The notes under the pieces are model-generated. The model was not told the origin of the DNA and searched no databases. It saw only the letters and a list, made by a program, of their open reading frames with translations. From positions 31,441 through 82,975 of the forward strand of contig SZWC01004686.1 of NCBI GenBank assembly GCA_023375785.1: 51,535 nt of DNA, given 5' to 3'. Shown in pieces: positions 12,761 to 23,307 of the stretch. The stretch comes from Penium margaritaceum (taxonomy: Eukaryota; Streptophyta; Zygnematophyceae; Desmidiales; Peniaceae). A program made the translations under genes and the position numbers. The first letter of the stretch is position 1. Each line of letters begins with the position of its first letter.

Positions 12761-13246
12761 GCAAGGCCAAGACAACTCGAGCATGCCCAAGACAACTAGA
12801 GTAAGCCCAAGACAACTAGAGCAAGCTTAAGAGAACTGGAGCATGCCAAAGACAACTGGAGCAAGGCCATAAAAACTGGAGCAAGGCCAAGACCACTAGA
12901 GCAAGGCCAAGACAACTCGAGCATGCCCAAGACAACTAGAGTAAGCCCAAGACAACTAGAGCAAGCTTAAGAGAACTGGAGCATGCCAAAGACAACTGGA
13001 GCAAGGCCATAAAAACTGGAGCAAGGCCAAGACCACTAGAGCAAGGCCAAGACAACTCGAGCATGCCCAAGACAACTAGAGTAAGCCCAAGACAACTAGA
13101 GCAAGCTTAAGAGAACTGGAGCATGCCAAAGACAACTGGAGCAAGGCCATAAAAACTGGAGCAAGGCCAAGACCACTAGAGCAAGGCCAAGACAACTCGA
13201 GCATGCCCAAGACAACTAGAGTAAGCCCAAGACAACTAGAGCAAGC
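12761..13246 (+). repeat. 140-bp higher-order repeat, about 3.5 copies
   Basis: A block of seven 20-bp units starts at 12761, 12901, 13041 and 13181, with the last copy cut off at about 13246. The copies look identical and share private variants (ACTCGA, GCATGCC, GCAAGCTTAAG, CCATAAAAAC, GACCACTAGA). The same pair of variant units with GCCTGGTACAACTAGAGC occurs just left (12741) and just right (13301) of the block, so the expansion happened between or within copies of a longer module. Confidence 0.92.
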
Positions 13247-16200
13247 CAAAGAAAACAGGAGCAAGCCAAAATGAACTGGAGCAAGGCCAAGACAACTGGA
13301 GCAAGCCTGGTACAACTAGAGCAAGGCCAAGAAAACTGGAAAAGCCCAAGACAAATGGAGCAAGCCCAAGACAACTCAAGCAAGCCCAACACAACAGGAG
13401 CAAGCACAAAGCAAGTGGACCAAGCCCAAGACAACTGGAGCAAGGCCAAGACAACAAGAGCAAGGCCATGAAAAGAGGAGCAAGCCCAAGACAACTGAAG
13501 CAAGTCCAAGAGATTTAGAGCAAGCCCAAGACAACTAGAGTAAGCCTAATACAACTGGAGCAAGGCCAAAACAACTTGAGCAATGCCAAGAAACTTGGAC
13601 TAAGCCCAAGACAATTGAAGAAAGCTCCAGAAAACTGGAGCATGGCCAAGACAACTGGAGCAATCCCAACACAACTGGAGCAAGCCTAAGACAACTGGAG
13701 CCATTCCCAGACAGCTGGAGCAAGGCTAAGACATCTGGAGCAAGCCAAAAACGAGGAAGCCAAAGATAACTGGAGCAAGGCCAAGACAACAGGAGCAAGC
13801 CCAAGACAACTGGTGCAAGCCTGATACAACAGGAGCAAGGCCAAGACAACAGGAGCAAGCCCAAGAAAACTGGAGCAAGCCCATGACCACTAGAGAAAGG
13901 CCAAGACAACGTGAGAAAGACCAAGACAACTGGGGCAAGCACAGAAAAACTGGAGCAAGTCCAGGACAACTCGAGCAAGGCCAAGACAACTCGAGCAAGC
14001 CCAAGATACCTAGAGCAAGCCCAAAACAGCTGAAGCAACGCTAAGACAACTAAAGCATGGCCAAGTCAAATGGAGCAAGCCCAAGACACCTGGAGCAAGC
14101 TCATAAAAACTGGAGCAAGGCCAAGACAACTGGATCAAGGCCAAGACAACTGGAGCAAGCCGAGGACAACTGGGGCAAGCCGAAGACAAGTGGAGTAAGT
14201 ACAAGACAGCTGGAGCAAGGCTAAGACAATTGGAGCAAGCCAAAGAAAACAGGAGCAAGCCAAAGAGAACTGGAGCAAGGCCAAGACAACAGGAGCAAGC
14301 AAAAGACAACTGGAGCAAGCCTGATACAACTAGAGCAAGGCCAAGACAACTGGAGCAAGCCCAAGAAAACTCAAGCAAGCCCAAGAAAATTGGAGCAAGC
14401 CCAAGACAAGTGGACCAAGCCCAAGACAACTGGATAAAGGCCAAGAAGACTAGAGCAAGGCCAAGACAACTGGAGAAATCCAAAGACAACTGAAACAAGC
14501 CCAAGAGAACTGGGGCAAGCCCAAGACAACTGGGGCAAGCCCAAGACAACTGGAGCAATCCTAAGACAACTTGAGCAAGCGCAAGACAACAGGAGCAATG
14601 CCAAGAAACCTGAAGCAAGCCCAACATAACTGGAGGAAGCCTAAGAAAACTGGAGCATGTCCAAGACAACTAGAGCAAGCCCAATACAACTGGAGCAAGC
14701 CAAAGACAACAGGAGGAGCCCAAGACAACTGGAGCAAGGCGAAGACAAATGGAGCAAGCCCAAGACAAGTGGACAAAGCCGAAGACAAGTGGAGCAAGGC
14801 CAAGAAAAATGGAGCAAGCAATGCCAATACAACTGGAGCAAGGCCAAGACGACTGGAGCAAGCCCAAGACAAGTGAAGCAAGCTCAAAACAATAGGAGCA
14901 AGGCCAAGACAACTGAAGCAAGCCAAAAACAACTGGAGCAAGGCAAAGACAACTGGAGCAAGCCCAAGACAACTGGAGCAAGCCAGATACAACTGGAGCA
15001 GGGCTAAGACAACTGGAGCAAGCTCAAGACAACTAGAGCAAGCCCAAGACAACTGAAGCAAGCCAAAGACAAGTGGACCAAGCCCAAAACAAGTGTAGCA
15101 AGGCCAAGACAACTGGAGCAAGGCCAAGACAACTGGAGCAAGCCCAAGACAGCTAAAGCAAGCCCAAGACAACTGGACCAAGTCCAAGACAACTAGAGCA
15201 AGGCCAAGACATCAAGAGAAAGTCCAAGACAACTGCAACAAGCCCAAGACAGCTAGAGCAAGGCAGATACAACTGGAGCAAGCCCACGACACACGGAGCA
15301 ATCCCAAGACAATTGGAGCAAGCCAACAACAACTAGAGCAAGCCCAAGACACCTGGAGCAGGCCAAAGACAACTGGAGCAAGGCCAAGAAAACCAGAGCA
15401 AGGCCAAGACAACTGGATCAAGTTCAAGACAATAGGAGCAAGCCCAAGAGAACTGGAGCAAGGCCAAGACAGCTGGAGGAAGGCCAAAAAAACTGGAGCA
15501 AGGTGAAAACACATGGAGCAAGGCCAAGACAGCTGGAGCAAGCCCAAGACAACTAGAGCAAGGCCAAGACAACTCGAGCACGCCCAAGACTATTACACCA
15601 AGCCCAAGACAACTGGGGAAATCCGTAGACAACTGGAGCAATCTTAAGACAACTGAGGCAAGGCCAAGACAACTAGAGCAAGCCCAAGACAATTGGAGTA
15701 AGCCCAAGACAACTAGAGCAAGCCCAAGACAATTGGAGTAAGCCCAAGACAACTATAGCAAGCCCAAGAAACCTGGAGCAATTCCAAAACAACTGGAGCA
15801 AAGCCAAGACAATAGGAGGAGGGCCTAGACAACTGTAGTAGGCCGAATACAACTAGAGCAAGCCGAAGACAGTTGGAGCAAGTACAAGACAACTGGAACA
15901 AGGCTAAGACAACCGTAGCAAGCCAAAGAAAACTGGAGCAAGCCAAAGAGAACTGGAGCAAGGCCAAGACAACCGGAGCAAGCCCAATACAACTGGAGCA
16001 AGCTTCATAAAACTTGAGCAAGGCCAATACAACTACAGCAAGCCCAAGACAAAAGGAGCAAGCCCAACACAGCTCGAGCGAGCCCAATACAACTTGAGAA
16101 AGCCAAAGACAAGTGGAGAAAGCCCGAGACAACTGGAGCAAGGCCAAGAGAACTGGAGGAAGGCCAAGACAACTGGGGCAAGCCAAAGACTATTGGAGCA

Positions 16201-16634
16201 AGCTAAAGATAACTGAAGCAAGGCCAAGGCAACTGGAGCAAGCCCCATAGAACTGGAGCAGGAAAAAGACAACTGGAGCAAGGCCAAGGCGACTGGAGCA
16301 AAGCCAAGACAACTGGGGCAACCCGAGACAATTGGAGCAGGCCTAACCAAACTAGAGCAAGGGAAAAACAACTGGTGCAAACCCAAGACAACTGGAGCAA
16401 GGCCAAGACAACTGAAGCAATGCCAAGACACCTAGAGCAATACCAAGACAACTGAAGCAAGGCTAAGACAGCTCGAGCAAGCCCAAGACAACTAGAGCAA
16501 GCCCGAGAAAACAAGGGCAAGCCCAAGACAACTGGAGCAAGCCTAAGACAACTGGAGCAAGGCCACGACAATTAGACCAAGCCCAAAACAACTGGACAAA
16601 AGCCCAAGACAACTGGAGCAAGGCCAAGAAAACT
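13247..16634 (+). repeat. Array 1, diverged right part up to the gap
   Basis: Roughly 170 diverged 20-bp units. A variant unit with CCTG(A/G)TACAAC recurs at about 13306, 13820 and 14320 (and at 12746 to the left), suggesting an old module of about 0.5 kb. A small 40-bp duplication lies at 15681-15760. No gene is seen. Confidence 0.88.
15681..15760 (+). repeat. 40-bp tandem duplication
   Basis: Two 20-bp units (with the variants ACAATTGGAGTA and ACTAGAGCA) occur twice in direct succession at 15681-15720 and 15721-15760, differing only near the end. Confidence 0.75.
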
Positions 16635-16856
16635 NNNNNNNNNNNNNNNNNNNNNNNNNNNNNNNNNNNNNNNNNNNNNNNNNNNNNNNNNNNNNNNNNN
16701 NNNNNNNNNNNNNNNNNNNNNNNNNNNNNNNNNNNNNNNNNNNNNNNNNNNNNNNNNNNNNNNNNNNNNNNNNNNNNNNNNNNNNNNNNNNNNNNNNNNN
16801 NNNNNNNNNNNNNNNNNNNNNNNNNNNNNNNNNNNNNNNNNNNNNNNNNNNNNNNN
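16635..16856. other. Assembly gap (222 Ns) inside array 1
   Basis: A run of 222 unknown bases interrupts the 20-bp array. 20-bp units occur on both sides, so the missing sequence is most likely more of the same. The true length is unknown, since a gap in a tandem array is often mis-sized. Any open frame drawn across it is meaningless. Confidence 0.98.
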
Positions 16857-17040
16857 AAGAACCTGGAGCAAGCCCAAGACAATTAGAGCAAGCCCAAGAA
16901 AACTCGAGCATGACCAACACAACCGGAGCAAGCCCAAGATAACTGGAGCAAGGCCAAGACAACTGCAGCAAGGCCAAAAAAGTTGGAGCAAGGCCAATAA
17001 AACTGAAGCAAGGCCTAGACAACTGGAGCAAGACCAAGGT
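16857..17040 (+). repeat. Last array 1 units before the switch
   Basis: About nine 20-bp units follow the gap and end in a partial unit reading AGACCAAGG. They are no more decayed than internal units, so array 1 stops abruptly rather than fading out. Confidence 0.88.
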
Positions 17041-17048
17041 AATTGCGT
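17036..17048. other. Junction between the 20-bp and 10-bp arrays
   Basis: Within about ten bases the sequence passes from CAAGACCAAGG to TAATTGCGTGTAAGTG, with no intervening unique sequence, transposon end or target-site duplication. At the same point the + strand switches from A/C-rich to G/T-rich. A shared AAGG/TAA microhomology is possible but too short to prove a mechanism. Confidence 0.9.
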
Positions 17049-19615
17049 GTAAGTGTGTCTAAGTGCGTGTAAGTACGTGTAAGTGCGTGTAAGTGCGTAC
17101 AAATGCGTGTGAGTGCGAGTAAGTGGGTGTAAGTACATAAGAGTGCGTGTAAGTGTGTGTAAGTGCGTGTAAGTGCGTGTAAGTGCATGTATGTGCATGT
17201 AAGTGTGTGTAAATGTGTGCGAGTGATTCTACGTGCGTGTGAGTGCGTGTAAGTACGTGTGAGTGCGTGTAAGTGCATGTAAGTGCGTGTAAGTGCCTGT
17301 TAGTTTGTATGAATGTGTGTAAGTGCGTGTAAGTGCGTGTAACTGCGTGTGAGTGCGTGTAAGTGTGTGTTGATGCGTGTAAGTTTGTGTAAGTATGTTT
17401 TAGTGCGTGTAAGTACGTGTAAGTGCGTGTAAGTGTTTGTAAGTGCGTGTAAGTGTGTGTAAGTGTTTTTAAGTGTATGTAAGTGGGTGTAAGTGTGTTT
17501 AAGTGTGTGTGAGTGTGAATAAGTATGTGTGAGTATGTGTAAGTGCATGTAAGTGCGTGTAAGTGCGTGTAAGTGCATATAAGTCTGTCTTAGTGCGTGC
17601 AAGTGCGTGTAGGTGCGTGTACATGCGTATGAGTATGTGTAAGTGTGCGCGAGTGCATGTAATTGTGTGTAAGTGCATGTAAGTGTGTGGAACTACGTGT
17701 AAGTGTGTCTAAGTACGTATAAGTACGTGTAATTGCGTGTGAGTACGTGTAAGTTTGTGTAAGTGCGTGTAAGTGTGTGTAAGTACGTATAAGTATGTGT
17801 TAGTCCGTGTGTAAGTGCTTGTGAGTGCGTGTAAGTGTGTGTAAGTATTTATAAGTGTGTGCAAGTGTCTGCACGTGCGTGAAAGTGCGTGTAAGTGCAT
17901 GAGAGTGCGTGTAAGTGCGTGTAAGTCTGTGTGAGTGCGTGTAAGTACGTATAAGTGTGTATGAGTGGTATAAGCACACGTAAGTGCATGTAAGTACGTG
18001 TAAGTGCATGTAAGTGCGTGTAAGTGTGTGTAAGTATGTGTAAGTGCATGTAAGTGCGTGTAAGTGTGTGTAAGTGTGTGTGATTGCCTGTAAATGCTTG
18101 TGAGTATGTATAAGTGCGTGTGAGTGCGTGTAAGTGCGTGTGAGTACGTGTAAGTGTGTATAAGTGCGTGTAAGTATGTGTAAGTGCGTGTGATTATGTG
18201 TAAGTGTGTGTAAGTGTGTATAAGTCCGTGTAAGTGCGTGTGAGTGTGTGCAAGTATGTGTAAGTGTGTGTTAGTGCGTGTAAGTACGTGTAAGTACGTG
18301 TAAGTATGTATAAGTGCACGTAAGTGTGTGGAGATGCGTGTAAGTACGTGTCAGTGCGTGTACGTGTGTGTAAGTGCATTTAAGTGTGTGTGAGTCGGTG
18401 TAAGTCCATGTAAGTGCGTGTAAGTGTGTATAAGTATGTGAGAGTCCGTGTAAGTGTATGTAAATGTGTGTAAGTATGTGTAAGTGCGAATAGCTGCGTG
18501 TAAGTGCGTGTGAGTGTGTATGTGTGTGTAAGTGCGTGTAAGTGTGTGTAAGTGCGTGTAAATGTGTGTAAGTGTGTATAAGTGTGTGTAAGTGTGTGTA
18601 TGTACGTGTAAGTGCATGTAAGTGTGTGTAAGTCTGTGTAAGTGCGTGTAAGTGCATGAAAGTACATGTAAGTGTGTTAATGTGTATGTAAGAGTGTGTG
18701 AGTGCATGTAAGTGCGTGTAATTATGTGAAAGTTTGTGTAAGTGTGTGTGAGTGTGTTTAAGTGTGTGGAAGTGTGTGTAAGTGCATGTAAGTGCGTGTA
18801 AGTCCGTATAAGTGTGTATAAGTGCATGTAAATGCGTGTAAGTGTGTGTGAGTACGTGTGAGTGCATATAAGTGCATGTAAGTGCATGTAAGTACCTATA
18901 AGTGCATTTGAGTGTGTGTAAGTGCGTGTAAGTGTGTGTAAGTATGTGTACGTGCGTGTACATGAGTGCAAGTGTGTATAAGTGTGTGTATGTGTGTGAA
19001 AGTGCGTGTAAGGACATGTAAGAGTGTGTGAGTGCGTATACGTGTGTGTAAGTGTGGGTGTGTAAGTACGTGTAAGCACGTATAAGTGTTTGTGAGTGTG
19101 CGTAAGTGTGTGCGAGTACGTGCAAGTCCGTGTAAGTTTGTGTAAGTATGTGCAAGTGCTTGTAAGTGCGTTCAAGTGCGTGTAAGTTCATGTAAGTGTG
19201 TGTACGTGCGTATAAGTGTTTGTAAGTGCGTGCAAGTGCGTGTGAGTGTGTGTCAGTGTGTGTAAGTGTGTGTAAGTGCGTGTATGTCCGAGTAAGTTCA
19301 TGTAAGTGTGTGTAAGTGTGTGTATGTGCGTGTAAGTGCGTGTAAGTGCTTGTAAGTGCTTGTAAGTGCTTGTAAGTACGTGTAAGTGCGTGTAACTACG
19401 TGGAAATGCATTTGAGTGCGTCTAAGTACGTGTGAGTGCATGTAAGTGCATGTAAGTGCGTGTAAGTGAGTATAAGTGTATGTTAGTGTGTGTAAGTGCG
19501 TATAAGTACGTGTTAGTGCGTGTAAGTGCGTGTAAGTATATTTTAGTACGTGTTAGTGCGCGTAAGTGCGTGTAAGTGCGTGTAAGTGTGTATAAGTGCG
19601 TGTAAGTGCGTGTAA
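17041..19615 (+). repeat. Array 2, left part without obvious long-range order
   Basis: About 257 units, many with GTGTGT or GTATGT in the variable part. Register shifts are visible near 17810, 18510 and 19050. I see no higher-order period longer than a few units and no gene. Confidence 0.85.
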
Positions 19616-19925
19616 GTGAGTCTAAGTGTGTGTAGGTACATGTATGTACGTTTAAATGTGTGTGAGTGCGTGTAAGTACGTTTGAATGCCTGTACGTACG
19701 TTTGAGTAGGTGTAAGTACGTGTAAGTGCGTGTGGGTGCCTGTAAGTGCGTGTCAGTGGGTGTTAGTGCGTCCAAGTACTTTTAAGTGCATGTAAGTGCG
19801 TGTAAGTGCATGTAAGTGCATGTAAGTGTGTGTAAGTGCGTGTAAGTGTGTGTACGTATGTGTAAGTGCAAGTAAGTGCGTGTGAGTGCATGTAAATGCA
19901 TGTAAGTACGTTTAAGTTTGTTTAA

Positions 19926-19933
19926 GTGTGTGT

Positions 19934-19971
<38 letters not shown>
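19926..19971 (+). repeat. (GT)n microsatellite, first copy
   Basis: About 46 bp of alternating GT broken once by GAG. It is a strong Z-DNA-prone tract and probably arose from GTGTGTGT variants of the 10-bp unit by slippage. Confidence 0.95.
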
Positions 19972-19973
<2 letters not shown>

Positions 19974-20343
19974 GTGCGTCTAAGTGCCAATAAGTGCATG
20001 TAAGTGTGTCTAAGTGCGTGAAGTGTGTGCAAGGTGAGTCTAAGTGTGTGTAGGTACATGTATGTAGGTTTAAATGTGTGTGAGTGCGTGTAAGTGCGTA
20101 TGAATGCCTGTACGTACGTTTGAGTATGTGTAAGTACGTGTAAGTGCGTGTGGGTGCCTGTAAGTGCGTGTCAGTGGGTGTTAGTGCGTCCAAGTACTTT
20201 TAAGTGCATGTAAGTGCGTGTAAGTGCATGTAAGTGCATGTAAGTGTGTGTAAGTGCGTGTAAGTGTGTGTACGTATGTGTAAGTGCAAGTAAGTGCGTG
20301 TGAGTGCATGTAAATGCATGTAAGTACGTTTAAGTTTGTTTAA

Positions 20344-20351
20344 GTGTGTGT

Positions 20352-20389
<38 letters not shown>
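20344..20389 (+). repeat. (GT)n microsatellite, second copy
   Basis: This is the same tract in the second copy of the 418-bp duplication, exactly 418 bp downstream and of the same length. Microsatellites of this length usually drift quickly, so equal lengths suggest the duplication is recent. Confidence 0.95.
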
Positions 20390-20391
<2 letters not shown>

Positions 20392-20880
20392 GTGCGTCTA
20401 AGTGCCAATAAGTGCATGTAAGTGTGTCTAAGTGCGTGAAGTGTGTGCAAGTACATGTAAATGCGTGTATGTGTGTGCAACTGCGTGTGAGTGTGTGTAA
20501 GTACATGTAAGTGTTTGTAAGTGTATACAACTGTGTGCAAGTGCGTGAAAGTACGATTAAGTACGTGAGAATGCATGTATGTGTGTGTAAGTATGTGTGA
20601 GTATGTAAAAGTGCGTGTAAGTGTGTGTGAGTGTCTGTAAGTGCGTGTAAGTGTATGTAAGTGTGTGTAAGTGCGTGTAACTATGTGTGTGTGTGTATGT
20701 GTGTGTGTAAGTGCGTATAAATGCATGTAAGTGTGTGTGTAAGTGCGTGTAAGTGCGTGTGAGTACGTGTAAGTACGTGTGAGAATGTGTAAGTGCGTGT
20801 GCGTTTGTATAAGTGTGTGTAAGTACATGTAAGTATGTGTAAGTATGTGTAAGTGCGTGAGTGTATGTAAGTGTGTGTAA

Positions 20881-21370
20881 GTGCGTGTAAGCCCGTGTAA
20901 GTGCGTCTGATTGCGTGCAAGTACGTGTAAGTGCATGAAAGTGTGTATTAGTGCCTGTAAGTTTGTGTAAGTGTGCTTAAGTGTGCGGAAGTTGATAAGA
21001 GTGCGTGTAAGTGCGTGTAAGTACGTGCAAGTGTGTGTAAGTGCGTGTAAGCGCGTGTAAGTGCGTCTGAGTGCGTGCAAGTACGTGTAAGTGCATGAAA
21101 GTGTGTATTAGTGCCTGTAAGTTTGTGTAAGTGTGCTTAAGTGTGCGGAAGTTGATAAGAGTGCGTGTAAGTGCGTGTAAGTACGTGCAAGTGTGTGTAA
21201 GTGCGTGTAAGCGCGTGTAAGTGCGTCTGAGTGCGTGCAAGTACGTGTAAGTGCATGAAAGTGTGTATTAGTGCCTGTAAGTTTGTGTAAGTGTGCTTAA
21301 GTGTGCGGAAGTTGATAAGAGTGCGTGTAAGTGCGTGTAAGTACGTGCAAGTGTGTGTAAGTGCGTGTAA
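20881..21370 (+). repeat. 160-bp higher-order repeat, about three copies
   Basis: Copies start at 20881, 21041 and 21201. Each carries the rare landmark GTTGATAAGAGTG (20991, 21151, 21311) and a GTCTGA(T/G)TGCGTGC variant. A fourth landmark (GTTGATAAAAGTG) lies at 21559, in a segment (about 21400-21580) that copies the region upstream of the first unit (from about 20840). That implies at least two successive exchange events. Confidence 0.92.
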
Positions 21371-21660
21371 GTATGTGTTAGTGCATGTAAGTACGTGTAA
21401 GTATGTGTAAGTATGTGTAAGTGCGTGAGTGTATGTAAGTGTGTGTAAGTGCGTGTAAGCCCGTGTAAGTGCGTCTGATTGCGTGCAAGTACGTGTAAGT
21501 GCATGAAAGTGTGTATTAGTGCCTGTAAGTTTGTGTAAGTGTGCTTAAGTGTGCGGAAGTTGATAAAAGTGCGTGTAAGTGCGTGTAAGTGCGTGTGAGT
21601 GCGTGTAAGTGTGTGTAAGTGCGCGTAAGTACATGTTAGTGTATGTAAAAGCGTATAAGT

Positions 21661-21880
21661 GCGTGTAAGTTTATGTAATTTTGTGTAAGTGTGTGAAAGT
21701 ACGTGGAAGTATGTGGAAGTGCGTGTAAGTGTGTGTAAGTGCGTGTAAGTGCATGTAAGTGCGTGTAAGTGCGTGTAAGTTTATGTAATTTTGTGTAAGT
21801 GTGTGAAAGTACGTGGAAGTATGTGGAAGTGCGTGTAAGTGTGTGTAAGTGCGTGTAAGTGCATGTAAGTGCGTGTAAGT
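21661..21880 (+). repeat. 110-bp tandem duplication
   Basis: The copies at 21661-21770 and 21771-21880 share TTATGTAATTTTGTG and the pair ACGTGGAAGT, ATGTGGAAGT. They appear identical. Confidence 0.9.
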
Positions 21881-22780
21881 GAGTGTAAATGAGTGTAAGT
21901 ACGTGTACGTGCGTCTAAGTGTGTGTAAGTGCAGGTAATTACGTATAAGTACGTGGAAGTGTATGTAAGTGCGTGTAAGTATGTGTTAGTGCATGTAAGT
22001 ACGTGTAAGTGCGTGTAAGTACGTGTAAGTGTGTGCAAGTGCATGCAAGTGCGGGTAAGTACGTACAAGTATGTTTAAGTGCGTGTAAGTGTGTGTACGT
22101 TTATGTAAGTGCGTGTAAGTATGTGTAAGTACGTGTTAGTGTGTATAAGTGCATGTCAGTATGTGTAACTGCGTGTAAGTGCATTTGAGTGCGTGTAAGT
22201 GTGTCTAAGTACATGTAAGTGCGTTTAGGTTCGTTAAAGAGTGTTTAAGAGTGTGTAAGTGTGTGTATGTGTATGTAAGTGCGTGTAAGTACGTGCAAGT
22301 GTGTGTAAGTGCGTGTAAGTGTGTGTAAGTGCGTGCAAGCATGTGTAAATGCGTGTAAGTGTGTGTAAGTGCGTGTAAGTGCGTGTAAGTGTGTGTAAGT
22401 GTGTGTGAGTTTGTACAAGTTCGTGTAAGTGCGTGTAAGTTTGTGTAAGATTGTGCATGTGTGTGTAAGTACGTGTGGATTCTTGTCAGTGCGTGTAAGT
22501 GCGTGTAAGTGCGTGTAAGTGCGTGTAAGTGCATGTGAGTGCGTGTGAGTGCGTGTAAGTACGAGTAAATACATATAAGTGTGTGTAAGTTTGTGTAAGT
22601 GTGTGTAAGTATGTGTACGTTGGTATAAGTATGTGTAAGTGCCTGTAAGTTCGTGTAAGTGCCTGTAAATGTGTGTAAGTGCATGTAATTGCGTGTAAGT
22701 GCGTGTAAGTGTGTGTAAGTGTGAATAAGTATGTGTAAGTACATGCAAGTGCGTGTAAGTGCATGTCAGTGTGTGTAAGT

Positions 22781-23307
22781 GCGTGGAAGTGCGTGTAAGT
22801 ATGTGTGTGTGTTAGTGCGTACAAGTGTGTGTAAGTGCATGTAAGTGTGTGTAAGTGCGTGTAAGTGTGTGTAAGTGCGTGAAAGTACGGGTAAGGGCAT
22901 GTAAGTGTGTGTAAGTTTGTGTAAGTTTGCGTAAATGCATGTAAGTACGTGTAAGTATGTGTAAGTGTGTGTAAGTTTTTGTAATCGCGTCTAAGTGTGT
23001 ATAAGTGTATGTAAGTATGTGTAAGTGTGTGTAAGGATGTGTAAGTGCGTGGAAGTGCGTGTAAGTATGTGTGTGTGTTAGTGCGTACAAGTGTGTGTAA
23101 GTGCATGTAAGTGTGTGTAAGTGCGTGTAAGTGCGTGTAAGTACGGGTAAGGGCATGTAAGTGTGTGTAAGTTTGTGTAAGTTTGCGTAAATGCATGTAA
23201 GTACGTGTAAGTATGTGTAAGTGTGTGTAAGTTTTTGTAATCGCGTCTAAGTGTGTATAAGTGTATGTAAGTATGTGTAAGTGTGTGTAAGGATGTGTAA
23301 GTGCGTG
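22781..23307 (+). repeat. About 260-bp tandem duplication
   Basis: GCGTGGAAGT with TGTGTTAGTGCGTACAAG and TTTTTGTAATCGCGTC occurs in 22781-23046 and again in 23047-23307. The offset is 266 bp at the left and 256 bp at the right, so one 10-bp unit was gained or lost after duplication. Confidence 0.9.

Larger units (their letters stand above)
785..17040 (+). repeat. Array 1: tandem satellite of a 20-bp unit (about 800 copies)
   Basis: The consensus unit on the + strand is AGCAAGCCCAAGACAACTGG. The commonest alternatives are GGCC for GCCC in the first half and TAG for TGG at the end. Units follow head to tail with no spacer from a degenerate first copy at about 785 to an abrupt stop at about 17040. 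The + strand is extremely T-poor (one T per canonical unit) and A/C-rich. The canonical unit contains no CpG. Neither strand of the unit has a stop codon in any frame, and 20 is not divisible by three. All three + frames therefore read one 20-residue hydrophilic peptide (SKPKTTGASPRQLEQAQDNW) and all three minus frames one hydrophobic Cys/Leu-rich peptide (PVVLGLLQLSWACSSCLGLA). These open frames carry no evidence of coding. Small non-unit indels shift the 20-bp register at several places, for example near 1020, 1950, 5950, 6470, 8650 and 10590. Confidence 0.97.
19616..20450 (+). repeat. 418-bp tandem duplication containing (GT)n tracts
   Basis: The segment 19616-20033 is repeated at 20034-20450, with a few substitutions such as TTTGAGTAGG versus TTTGAGTATG. 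Start to start is 418 bp, which is not a multiple of ten, because the unit includes a (GT)n microsatellite and a short unit (GTGAAGTG). Both copies share private variants (TGCCAATAAG, TCCAAGTACTTTTAAG). Confidence 0.93.

Noticed and set aside
785..17040. The 20-bp unit as a duplicated 10-bp ancestor related to array 2
   Set aside because: The two halves agree at only about four of ten positions, and neither strand aligns with GTAAGTGCGT.
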